The position numbers were made by a program, and so were the translations under genes. Source: Bacillota bacterium (lineage in GTDB: Bacteria; Bacillota; Clostridia; Christensenellales; Pumilibacteraceae). From it: a stretch of DNA of 58,650 bases. Where the stretch lies: NCBI GenBank assembly GCA_009780135.1, contig WRAP01000011.1, positions 1 through 58,650 of the forward strand. Direction: 5' to 3'. Below, one piece after another: positions 51,602 through 58,650 of the stretch. The notes beneath the pieces were generated by a model that saw nothing but the letters and a program-made list of their open reading frames with translations, ran no database searches and was not told where the DNA came from. Numbering within the stretch: the first letter of the stretch is position 1; every line of letters starts with the position of its first letter.

Positions 51602-52387
51602 TTATTGATTTGTATTTCCTTGATTTCTTGTTTGTTTACCAGCTTGATCTATTGTGTAATTTTCAGTGTAAATTAAATCGCCAACATTAGTAATAGTAAA
51701 GCCCTTATTTTGAATAGCAACAATAATTGCACTAAGAGCATTAACTGTGTTTCTGCCGTCGTTTTGCATCCTTATGATACTGCCTCTAGTAATTTGAGCC
51801 ATAACTCTAGAGGCGATGTCGTAACTAGATATATCTTGCCAATCTAAGGCATCTACACTCCACTGAATTGTAGTAAGATTTTGGCTACTTGCCACATTTA
51901 GTAAGCTATCACTAAACTCACCATATGGGGCACGAAAGAGCGTTGGAGCTTTTCCCGTAGCGTTTTTAATAATTGTGCTACCTGTTGATAGCTCTAACTC
52001 CATTTGTCTATTACTCAATCTCGTCATATGCGGATGAGTATTAGACAGAGTGCCGAGTTCTATAAGTTCGCTCTCTACTAGTCTTGTTGCTCTTTCGCTA
52101 TGACGCTCCATCCACTCACCTGTTACAAAAAATGTTGCAGGTACACTATTTATTTCTAGCACTTCTAAAATTGCTTCTGTTCTGGTTGCTCCCCAAGACG
52201 CATCAAAACTAAGTGCTACTTTATTATCGGATGTATCTACCGAATGAATAGGTAAACTACGGTTAGAAACATTACTCCACACCACAGCGGAGTTAGTTAT
52301 GTAAACGCCAGCAATAAAACCCACGAGTAGCATTGTTAATACTGCGGTGTAAACTAAACTGCGTTTTTCAAGAATTACAAACTTCAT
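51602..52387 (-). CDS. Polysaccharide deacetylase, PdaB-like, with altered last motif
   Basis: 261 residues. N-terminal membrane anchor (residues 8-30) followed by a NodB-type domain. Motif 1 is ALSFDASWG, in the PdaB style. Motif 2 is SNTHPHMT, motif 3 RAPYGEF, motif 4 SVDALDWQD. In motif 5 the usual Leu-His (ILLHD/ILMH) is here IIRMQND, so the catalytic-acid His seems to be Gln. It may act weakly or as a binding protein. PdaB proteins act in spore cortex formation, but no other sporulation gene is in the window. Shine-Dalgarno sequence is weak. Confidence 0.8.
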   Translation of the reverse strand: MKFVILEKRSLVYTAVLTMLLVGFIAGVYITNSAVVWSNVSNRSLPIHSVDTSDNKVALSFDASWGATRTEAILEVLEINSVPATFFVTGEWMERHSERATRLVESELIELGTLSNTHPHMTRLSNRQMELELSTGSTIIKNATGKAPTLFRAPYGEFSDSLLNVASSQNLTTIQWSVDALDWQDISSYDIASRVMAQITRGSIIRMQNDGRNTVNALSAIIVAIQNKGFTITNVGDLIYTENYTIDQAGKQTRNQGNTNQ

Positions 52388-52529
52388 TTGCTATGCCTAA
52401 AGCTCCCTTTTATATTACTAAAAATATTCGGCAAAAATTTATCGAAAAAAAACTACTTTTGAAACATCCTGTCGCATACACTTTTTCTATACAAATCGCC
52501 TGTTCTAATGTATTCAAAATAAAACAAAA

Positions 52530-53516
52530 TTATGAATGTTTATTAGAAAACTTCAAATCAACCAATTTATTTAATGGTCTAATAAAAGGCAATAATACTG
52601 CTACCGATATTACATTATAGATTATTTGAAAAATAGAAATTTGTAATGCCGAATTTGGAATTATTGTAACAAAAACAGGCAATATGTATCTGCCAAATGG
52701 CCATAAAATTATCGCAAATAAAATAGCACTAAATAAATTAAATATCAAATGCATCGCCGCTGCTTTCTTAGCAACGGTGTTTGCTTTAGTAGAAGCAATT
52801 AAAGTTGTGCTACAAGTGCCAATCTCACTACCCAGCACCAAAAAAATCGCACTTGGCAGCGTTAGCACTCCACTTGTTAACATTGTCATATATAACGCTA
52901 CACTAGCAGCACTAGATTGAATAATTGCAGTAAAAACAGCACCTAGTAATATTAGTATAAGCGGAAAAGTAACTGTAGAAAAAAGATTATAAAAAACATT
53001 TTGCAGTATATCACTATTACTAAAACTACTTGATAAAATCTCTAATCCAATAAAAATTGCTCCAAAACCAATAAAAAGATTGCCAATAAAAAGTTTTTTA
53101 GAATGTTTTGGATTATTGTCACTTGTTATGACCCTCAAAAATAATCCAATAAAAAACAACGACATAAATAAATATTTAACTTGTAAATGCGACAAAGCTA
53201 TAAGCAAACTTGTTACCGTTGTGCCAATATTTGCACCCATAATAAGAGCAGTTGCTTGAAAAAGCGTGATAATCCCAACATTAACAAGTCCTACAGTTAT
53301 AACTGTTGTGGCAGTAGACGATTGCATTATCGCCGTTGCTCCCGCTCCTACCCCAACTGCCGCAAAGCGATTAGAACCAATTTTATTAAAAATCGGTTGT
53401 AATTTTTGTTTAAAATTCTGTTGCAAAATCCGCGAAAAGTGAGTAATCGCAAATAAAAATACTGCAATGCCAAAGCTCATCAAAAGCATAGATTGTAGAA
53501 TATCTAACACAACCAT
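52530..53516 (-). CDS. Na+/Pi cotransporter II family membrane protein
   Basis: 328 residues with about eight to nine hydrophobic helices. The paired hallmark of the NptA/Na-Pi II family is visible: GATAIMQSSTATTVITVGLVN with LIMGANIGTTVTS, and later AIIQSSAASVALYM with LVLGSEIGTCSTT. The C-terminal PhoU-like domain of longer members is missing. Predicted import of phosphate with sodium at the cell membrane. A 142-base gap before the deacetylase gene holds no gene that I can support. Confidence 0.85.
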   Translation of the reverse strand: MVVLDILQSMLLMSFGIAVFLFAITHFSRILQQNFKQKLQPIFNKIGSNRFAAVGVGAGATAIMQSSTATTVITVGLVNVGIITLFQATALIMGANIGTTVTSLLIALSHLQVKYLFMSLFFIGLFLRVITSDNNPKHSKKLFIGNLFIGFGAIFIGLEILSSSFSNSDILQNVFYNLFSTVTFPLILILLGAVFTAIIQSSAASVALYMTMLTSGVLTLPSAIFLVLGSEIGTCSTTLIASTKANTVAKKAAAMHLIFNLFSAILFAIILWPFGRYILPVFVTIIPNSALQISIFQIIYNVISVAVLLPFIRPLNKLVDLKFSNKHS

Positions 53517-53649
53517 ACTTTACTATATGAAGGCAGTTTATATATATATGAAAACACCCGCAAATAATTTTCATAGGACACCTTATATATGCATCCAGGA
53601 TAGCTAAATCGCTAGATCTATCTTTGTAGTTTCTAAAATAACTTCTACT

Positions 53650-55233
53650 TTAATTAACAACCATTTCTTTTTGCTTTTTAATTTCTATTCTGCCAAATCC
53701 GTCTTGCTCAATCGCATCATTGTCGATTGCTCCTATTACTAACATATAAATTATAAGTGTCGGAGGCATAAATAGAAAAACTTCTAACATTGAGTTGCCT
53801 ATAACTAAGAGAGCTACAACAAATAAAATCATTCGCTTTTCGTTCGGTTTTTTGAAAAGTGCGATTGTTGTTACTACCAAATGAAATATAAATGCACTAA
53901 ATCCGATTATTCCGCCCCACGCTAGAAATTGCAAAAAGCTATTGTGAGCCATAAATAAAAAATCACTAAAATTAAGATAAGGAGTATCATATACAAGTCC
54001 TGCACCAAAAATCGGATTTCGTATGAATGCTTGCCATGCCTGTCTATATATTGCAAATCTATCGTTGTCGTCTAATCCTGCTTCTATATAAAAGGCTAGT
54101 GCAGATAGAATATTCTCCATTTGAACTAAAAACACTACTAAAGCTATAACGACTGTAGCACCTGTGGCAATTATTAAAAATAATCTTGTTTTTTTTCGCT
54201 GACGATAAATTGAATATGCTAGCCCTAATATTGCTACAGGAATTATAAGAAATGTCATAGCTCTGCTTAAACACAAAATTACCGCTAAAACTTGCACTGC
54301 AAATACTCCAAATGCCCAATAAGGTTTTTCGTGAGTTGCCATAAAATACAAGCTAAACGGCAAGCCCAAAGCGATAATGACTGCGATAGAATTAGAATGC
54401 CCCCAACCTACTGCTATTTCGTATTTAGCATAGTTTCCGCCATCGTTGGCACTTGTAGAAAAAATATCTCTATAAATATATACTATTAATAACTGGATTA
54501 CAGCAACTAAACTCATTAAAATCAGCACTTTAGCTAGATAATCAAAGTCGATTTTTTTAGTGGTTAGCTTGCCAACTAAAAAAAATCCGATAAACATAAC
54601 AGCAAAAACTAAGCCCATAACAAAAGCCATAATATTATACCCACCACTAAAAAGTCCTCCTAATATAAAGGATAATCCCATAGCGATTACACCAATAAGT
54701 CCCCACGAGGTTTTAAGAGTGCGAAGATTTTTTTGTGCTGAAAGAGTTTCTTTTTTTATCTTGCTATCACTCGATACAGGCGGCAGAGTGTCGCCCGTAT
54801 AATTTTCTTGTTGTGGAAAATGTGCATTAGACATCCAGCTGAATGATGATATTCTATACTTATATCTCCTAATTAAACCTACTGTTATTCCAACTGCCGA
54901 TAAACTAAGTAAAATAATCAAAAATGGAATATTCTCTATATAAACAATCGGATTGGAAGAGCCTACTCTATAAAAACCTTGTTCTAAGCTAGCCGTAAAA
55001 ATAAGCATTGCAAAAACGGGAAGTGTTGCTCTAATGTCGGCATCAGATAAAAAAACTACCGTTAAATAAGCGAATATAAAAGTAACACCCAACATATCTC
55101 GCCCTAATAAATGAAAAAATAACACTAGTACACCAAATATCGGCAAAAATCGCTCCGAGGCAATAAACTCCTCGAAGCGTTTTTTATATAAATCAAATTT
55201 ATATTGAGGTTTTGGTGTTAGTAATACTTCCAT
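53650..55233 (-). CDS. O-antigen ligase/Wzy-type polysaccharide polymerase
   Basis: 527 residues from ATG 55233, with AGGGAAAATAG upstream; its ATG lies one base after the dehydratase stop. Twelve or so transmembrane helices. The large external loop and Wzy_C-like segment (DRFAIYRQAWQAFIRNPIFGAG ... FMAHNSFLQFLAWGG) are typical of ligases and polymerases that join polysaccharide units to a lipid or glycan acceptor. A class A repeat is in frame in a loop (54772-54800). With the CapD-like and Wzz-like genes it forms an exopolysaccharide or capsule cluster. Confidence 0.85.
   Translation of the reverse strand: MEVLLTPKPQYKFDLYKKRFEEFIASERFLPIFGVLVLFFHLLGRDMLGVTFIFAYLTVVFLSDADIRATLPVFAMLIFTASLEQGFYRVGSSNPIVYIENIPFLIILLSLSAVGITVGLIRRYKYRISSFSWMSNAHFPQQENYTGDTLPPVSSDSKIKKETLSAQKNLRTLKTSWGLIGVIAMGLSFILGGLFSGGYNIMAFVMGLVFAVMFIGFFLVGKLTTKKIDFDYLAKVLILMSLVAVIQLLIVYIYRDIFSTSANDGGNYAKYEIAVGWGHSNSIAVIIALGLPFSLYFMATHEKPYWAFGVFAVQVLAVILCLSRAMTFLIIPVAILGLAYSIYRQRKKTRLFLIIATGATVVIALVVFLVQMENILSALAFYIEAGLDDNDRFAIYRQAWQAFIRNPIFGAGLVYDTPYLNFSDFLFMAHNSFLQFLAWGGIIGFSAFIFHLVVTTIALFKKPNEKRMILFVVALLVIGNSMLEVFLFMPPTLIIYMLVIGAIDNDAIEQDGFGRIEIKKQKEMVVN
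54772..54800. repeat. Class A-like repeat inside the ligase gene
   Basis: CAGGCGGCAGAGTGTCGCCC then GTA matches the class A palindrome apart from a few bases. It is read through in frame (coding TGDTLPP) in a hydrophilic loop. Confidence 0.5.
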
Positions 55234-55234
55234 A

Positions 55235-57169
55235 TTAACTATTTTCCCTAAAATCGCTCGGTACAATCTCGAAAATTCTGTCTGTTGTATCTCTATCTGA
55301 TTGATTAGCTACAGCAATCCTTAGGTTGTCTAATTGAGATTCAAATTTAGCATCATCAATTTTTTCTAGCTTTGTTACAAATATACCTTCATGAGCAGTT
55401 GTATCTACGCTTTCTTTAGAGTAGCTAAGTTCCTCAAACATTTTTTCTCCCGGACGCAATCCTGTAAAAACAATATCTATATCTTTTTCCGGCACTAAAC
55501 CATTAAGTCTAATAATATCTGCTGCTAAATCATAAATATAAACAGGCTCGCCCATATCAAGAACAAAAACATCGCCGCCTTTTGCTAAGCTACCTGCTTG
55601 CAAAACTAATCTAACCGCCTCTGGAATTGTCATAAAATACCGTTTGATATCTCTATGAGTAACAGTAACAGGACCACCTTCTTTTATTTGACGCAAAAAT
55701 GTAGGTATAACGCTACCATTAGAACCTAAAACATTACCAAATCTAACTGCCGCCAAACGCATATTGCTAGCTATTTTACCTCTAGTCTGCACAATCATCT
55801 CTGCGATCCTCTTACTCGCCCCCATAATATTAGCAGGATTTACTGCTTTATCGGTAGATACAAAAACAAATCTGCTAACTCCATTTCTCTCAGCTGATTC
55901 TATTACATTAAGAGTACCAAAAACATTGTTTTTTATAGCCTCGGTACTACTATGTTCCATCATAGGCACATGTTTATAAGCAGCCGCATGAAAAACAATA
56001 TCCGGTTTATATTTATTAAAAATTTCATCTAGTCTTTCTTTATCTCTAACACTACCTACCACAAGAGTGTATTTATTTGTATCGAATTTATGCTTAAACT
56101 CCTCATTTATTTCAAAGCAACCGTTTTCAAAATGATCAAAAATAATTAGTCGCTTGCAACCAAATTCCAAACTTTGTCTACATAATTCGCTACCGATAGA
56201 GCCCGCACCGCCTGTTACTATAACAACCCTATCCTTAACCGCACTATCTATAAGTTCTCTATTTACTTTAAACTCCTCACGCCCAAGTAACTGTTCAATT
56301 TTAATATCCCTAAGTTCTAAAGTCGGTGCTATAGTAGCATCGCTACTATCTTGAATTGCACTCATTTGTTTAATCGGAATATCATGTTTTTTGCACTCGC
56401 TATAAATTGCTTTTAGTCGCTTTTTTTCTATATTAACAATAGCAATGACTATCGCTTCAGCCCGATATTTTTTTACGATATCCTCTAATATATCAAGCCC
56501 ACCAACAATTAACACTCCTCTAATCTTTTTGTGTATTTTCTCTTTATCTTCGTCAATTAAAGCAACTGGGAAATATCCCTCACTAGGATTATTAAATGCT
56601 CTATCTATAAATGCATTTCCACTATATCCTGCACCGATTACAATGGTTCTAAGAGGACGAGATGATTTTTCATCTTTAGAATTAATACTAAAAAGATTTC
56701 TAAGATGCACTAAATAATTTTTTATACTGTATATATATCTTATAAATAATGAAAATATAGCACTAAAAATTACAAACATTATGATTATAACTGGCGATAC
56801 AAGAGTACCAAGTCTGCCCCAGATAAATCCACATAAAAATAAAAGTCCCGTAGCCACTGCATATGCTACTAAAATTTTAAGAAATTCCATTCTTCCGGCA
56901 AACTTCCATACCGTATTATAGCTATCAAAAATAAGAAGACTTATTATTACAATAACACAAAAAAGTCCACCTACCCATGCTTCATTATCTATAAAATAGC
57001 GAATATGTGGTAATGGACCATATTCTGGAATATCAAACCCATTAAAGAAAATAGTTCTAGCAATAAGAAATGCTACCCCTGCGAACAACGCATCCAGTAG
57101 CATAAAAAATAAAGTTTTTCGCCATTTATGCGAAAAGAATTTTCTTATTGAATGAAAAATTTTTTCCAT
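55235..57169 (-). CDS. CapD/WbpM-type nucleoside-diphosphate-sugar 4,6-dehydratase
   Basis: 644 residues. Four N-terminal transmembrane helices, a first Rossmann-like domain (TIVIGAGYSGNAFIDRAF, from about 170), then the short-chain dehydrogenase domain with VVIVTGGAGSIGSELCRQ (about 305), FHAAAYKHVPMMEH, VSTDKAVNPANIMGASKRIAE (Met in place of the usual Tyr, as in this family, with the Lys) and RFGNVLGSNGSVIP. Converts UDP-GlcNAc to a 4-keto-6-deoxy sugar at the membrane, an early step in rare-sugar synthesis for capsule or glycoprotein. No Shine-Dalgarno sequence; upstream is a class B repeat. Confidence 0.93.
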   Translation of the reverse strand: MEKIFHSIRKFFSHKWRKTLFFMLLDALFAGVAFLIARTIFFNGFDIPEYGPLPHIRYFIDNEAWVGGLFCVIVIISLLIFDSYNTVWKFAGRMEFLKILVAYAVATGLLFLCGFIWGRLGTLVSPVIIIMFVIFSAIFSLFIRYIYSIKNYLVHLRNLFSINSKDEKSSRPLRTIVIGAGYSGNAFIDRAFNNPSEGYFPVALIDEDKEKIHKKIRGVLIVGGLDILEDIVKKYRAEAIVIAIVNIEKKRLKAIYSECKKHDIPIKQMSAIQDSSDATIAPTLELRDIKIEQLLGREEFKVNRELIDSAVKDRVVIVTGGAGSIGSELCRQSLEFGCKRLIIFDHFENGCFEINEEFKHKFDTNKYTLVVGSVRDKERLDEIFNKYKPDIVFHAAAYKHVPMMEHSSTEAIKNNVFGTLNVIESAERNGVSRFVFVSTDKAVNPANIMGASKRIAEMIVQTRGKIASNMRLAAVRFGNVLGSNGSVIPTFLRQIKEGGPVTVTHRDIKRYFMTIPEAVRLVLQAGSLAKGGDVFVLDMGEPVYIYDLAADIIRLNGLVPEKDIDIVFTGLRPGEKMFEELSYSKESVDTTAHEGIFVTKLEKIDDAKFESQLDNLRIAVANQSDRDTTDRIFEIVPSDFRENS

Positions 57170-57174
57170 AGTTT

Positions 57175-57222
57175 TGAACGCTCAATATTCAATGCTTAAC
57201 ACTTAACTATTGATTTATTAGA
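57175..57222. repeat. Class B arm upstream of the dehydratase gene
   Basis: GAACGCTCAATATTCAATGC then TTAACACTTAACTATTGATTT. The CAAT(A)TTCAATGCT words match the arm at 6691-6730; the inner border again reads TATTGATTTA. One arm only. Confidence 0.5.
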
Positions 57223-57265
57223 ACAAGTCTTTTTTTGTTTCATTACATTGTATAATTGAACACTG

Positions 57266-58483
57266 TTAATAAACAACTGCCCCGGCTAAGTCCGCATCTC
57301 CGCTAAGGTTATTTACAAACTTGATTATATTTTTTGTTTTTGCCGTATCTTTATCTATAATGCAAATAGCAGTTTCAGCTATACTAGAGGCATATGTGAA
57401 ATCACCAACTTCGTTACAAGCTACTATAATTACTTTATCAAAATTAGTAGTTAGTTTATTAAAATGCTCTTTATTTCTAGCTAATAACATCCAGTCGCTA
57501 GAATTAAAAAACTCTAGTCTGTTTATATTTTTATCTATCTCAACACTTTTCCCGCCAAAAACTTCTCTAAATTTACCACCTGCTTTTATTGTGTCTATAA
57601 CTAAAATATTATAATCATTGTTTAAATAAATTTCTGATAATTTAGCCACAAAATTATCTAAATTACTGCCTTCTACATCCGACACCAATATTGTTTTGTA
57701 GTTAGATAATTTAGCCGTAACGGTAACTAATTGAGAATTTTTAATATCGCTACTCCCTACGCTTAAATCCTCCAACACCTCTAATCCACGATTTTCTAAC
57801 CATTCTATCGACTTTAATTTAGGATCAAGTATAAACCATAAAAACACCACCACAAACGCCAGCACAATTCCGCCGCCTAAACCTAAAGCAATTCTAAGAA
57901 TAAAATGCATGGGTATAGTGTGCTCGTTATTTATCACGCCTACTCTTCTTGCCCCTCTTAAATTCACTGCACCAAAGCTTGACAACATAAAACTAGGAAC
58001 ATGTTCGTAAACTGTTTCCATTAAAAAAGCAGCATATGCGTTTAAAAAATCTTTTATGTATGCTGAATTAATATTGCTTCTAGTATCTTTATCAAATACT
58101 ATATTCACATTAACATAACCCCAAGATATATTTAAGCGATTTATAAATCTTCTTTGATTTCCATTTGTTAATCTAGAAATTAAAAGACTATTATACTCAT
58201 CTCTTATAAATTCATCTACCAAAGTATAATTTTGCATAGCCTTTATAGCTCTTTCGGTATCCAATCTAAACACCTCTAACCATGTATCATCGGCTAACAC
58301 AAAATTGAGGTCTACTCTATATCTAGCAACCTCGGGTGGTCTAACTGTAATTGCCGCAAACGCAGCACCTGAAATCAAACCAACAAGCGTTAAAACAACT
58401 AATACATACCAACGCTTTAACGCATAAAAAAACAACTCTCTAAAACTAAAATTAGTTTCAATTTCTAATACTTCTTTGTCCAT
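57266..58483 (-). CDS. Wzz-type chain-length protein fused to a degenerate BY-kinase-like domain
   Basis: 405 residues. Transmembrane helices near residues 25-46 and 192-217 flank the external Wzz region (VRPPEVARYRVDLNF ... ), with the Pro/Gly-rich second helix. The cytoplasmic part (about 250-405) follows the fold pattern of bacterial tyrosine kinases: KTILVSDVEGSNLDNF stands where the Walker A P-loop should be, but GxxGxGKT/S is missing; NILVIDT corresponds to Walker A'; DKVIIVACNEVGDFTYASSI and AICIIDKDTAKTKNI correspond to later strands. No Tyr cluster at the C-terminus. It should control polysaccharide length without kinase activity. TATACT lies nine bases before ATG 58483. Confidence 0.82.
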   Translation of the reverse strand: MDKEVLEIETNFSFRELFFYALKRWYVLVVLTLVGLISGAAFAAITVRPPEVARYRVDLNFVLADDTWLEVFRLDTERAIKAMQNYTLVDEFIRDEYNSLLISRLTNGNQRRFINRLNISWGYVNVNIVFDKDTRSNINSAYIKDFLNAYAAFLMETVYEHVPSFMLSSFGAVNLRGARRVGVINNEHTIPMHFILRIALGLGGGIVLAFVVVFLWFILDPKLKSIEWLENRGLEVLEDLSVGSSDIKNSQLVTVTAKLSNYKTILVSDVEGSNLDNFVAKLSEIYLNNDYNILVIDTIKAGGKFREVFGGKSVEIDKNINRLEFFNSSDWMLLARNKEHFNKLTTNFDKVIIVACNEVGDFTYASSIAETAICIIDKDTAKTKNIIKFVNNLSGDADLAGAVVY

Positions 58484-58492
58484 TTGTATACT

Positions 58493-58521
58493 AGTATAAC
58501 ACTGTATAAATATACTGTCAA
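58493..58521 (-). promoter_or_regulatory. Leaderless-type promoter of the polysaccharide cluster
   Basis: Minus strand: TTGACA (58521-58516), a 17-base spacer and TATACT (58498-58493), then nine bases to ATG 58483. The predicted leader is two or three bases, with no Shine-Dalgarno sequence. Confidence 0.7.
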
Positions 58522-58540
58522 ATCATCAAACGCTTATTCT

Positions 58541-58650
58541 CTAGCCGTTCCACACACAAAGAGTTAGATGAAAAGCGGCATTAAAATTAGTAAGACCACC
58601 CCGATGTTCTAAATAAATATCAACGGGAGAAGTGTCATCCCAAAAAGATG
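58541..58650 (-). CDS. C-terminal end of an unidentified gene cut by the window edge
   Basis: From the window edge an open minus-strand frame reads SFWDDTSPVDIYLEHRGG, then LTNFNAAFHLTLCVWNG, and stops at TAG (58543-58541). Balanced residue composition and position upstream of a clean promoter suggest a real protein C-terminus, but 35 residues are too few to name it. Confidence 0.5.
   Translation of the reverse strand, partial: SFWDDTSPVDIYLEHRGGLTNFNAAFHLTLCVWNG

Noticed and set aside
51602-52387. Sporulating organism
   Set aside because: A PdaB-like gene and WhiA alone do not prove sporulation; no spo genes are in the window and the deacetylase has an altered catalytic motif.
52333-52620. 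95-residue plus-strand frame spanning the deacetylase start and transporter end
   Set aside because: It overlaps two well-supported minus-strand genes, lacks a Shine-Dalgarno sequence and has no domain; the 142-base gap alone does not support a gene.

Overview
The window looks like a chromosomal segment of an AT-rich, low-GC Gram-positive bacterium, most likely an uncultured, host- or gut-associated Clostridia-like Bacillota. Support comes from the conserved order dgt-dnaG-rpoD-trmK-nif3-zinc-ribbon gene, a WhiA homologue, the MEP isoprenoid pathway, and lipoproteins with an InlB-type repeat or next to BspA-type leucine-rich repeats. The species cannot be named from the sequence alone. No rRNA, tRNA, CRISPR array, insertion sequence with a transposase, or prophage was seen.

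Layout. (1) 1-2035: a pentanucleotide microsatellite, then two plus-strand envelope genes and a bidirectional terminator. (2) 2036-4156: a stand-alone PolC-like proofreading exonuclease, then a 540-base non-genic stretch holding a promoter, a broken small reading frame, a terminator and a MITE-like element. (3) 4121-13557, minus strand: frr, a lipoprotein, a secreted trypsin-like/LRR protease, uppS, cdsA, dxr, rseP, ispG, which is the usual translation/isoprenoid/phospholipid operon with two secreted-protein genes inserted. (4) 13602-21926, minus strand: dgt, dnaG, rpoD, trmK, nif3-like, zinc ribbon, galU and a hypothetical gene, closed by a terminator. (5) 21963-30938, minus strand: lipoprotein, alaS lacking its C-terminal domain, HAD phosphatase, glnS, membrane protein, fhs. 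(6) 31169-38857: a divergent hypothetical pair, then tsaD, dnaE and galE on the plus strand. (7) 39052-43445, minus strand: whiA, a PHP phosphoesterase, a possible HEPN-domain gene and murB, with repeats between them. (8) 43528-50847, plus strand: YwaF-like membrane protein, metK, lipoprotein, P-type ATPase. (9) 50872-58650, minus strand: tandem-OB protein, PdaB-like deacetylase, Na/Pi transporter, then an exopolysaccharide cluster (O-antigen ligase, CapD-like dehydratase, Wzz-like protein with a degenerate kinase domain, and the end of one more gene).

Two patterns run through the whole window. First, several genes have sigma-A promoters whose -10 box sits only 7-9 bases before the start codon, with no Shine-Dalgarno sequence, which predicts leaderless mRNAs (dgt, the P-type ATPase, the YwaF-like gene, the wzz-like gene, and weaker cases). 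Second, intergenic spaces are packed with small non-coding inverted-repeat elements of at least five sequence classes. Some of these supply the last codons and stop of genes (ispG, trmK, galU) or sit in frame inside them. The repeat system and the leaderless promoters are the least explained things here.
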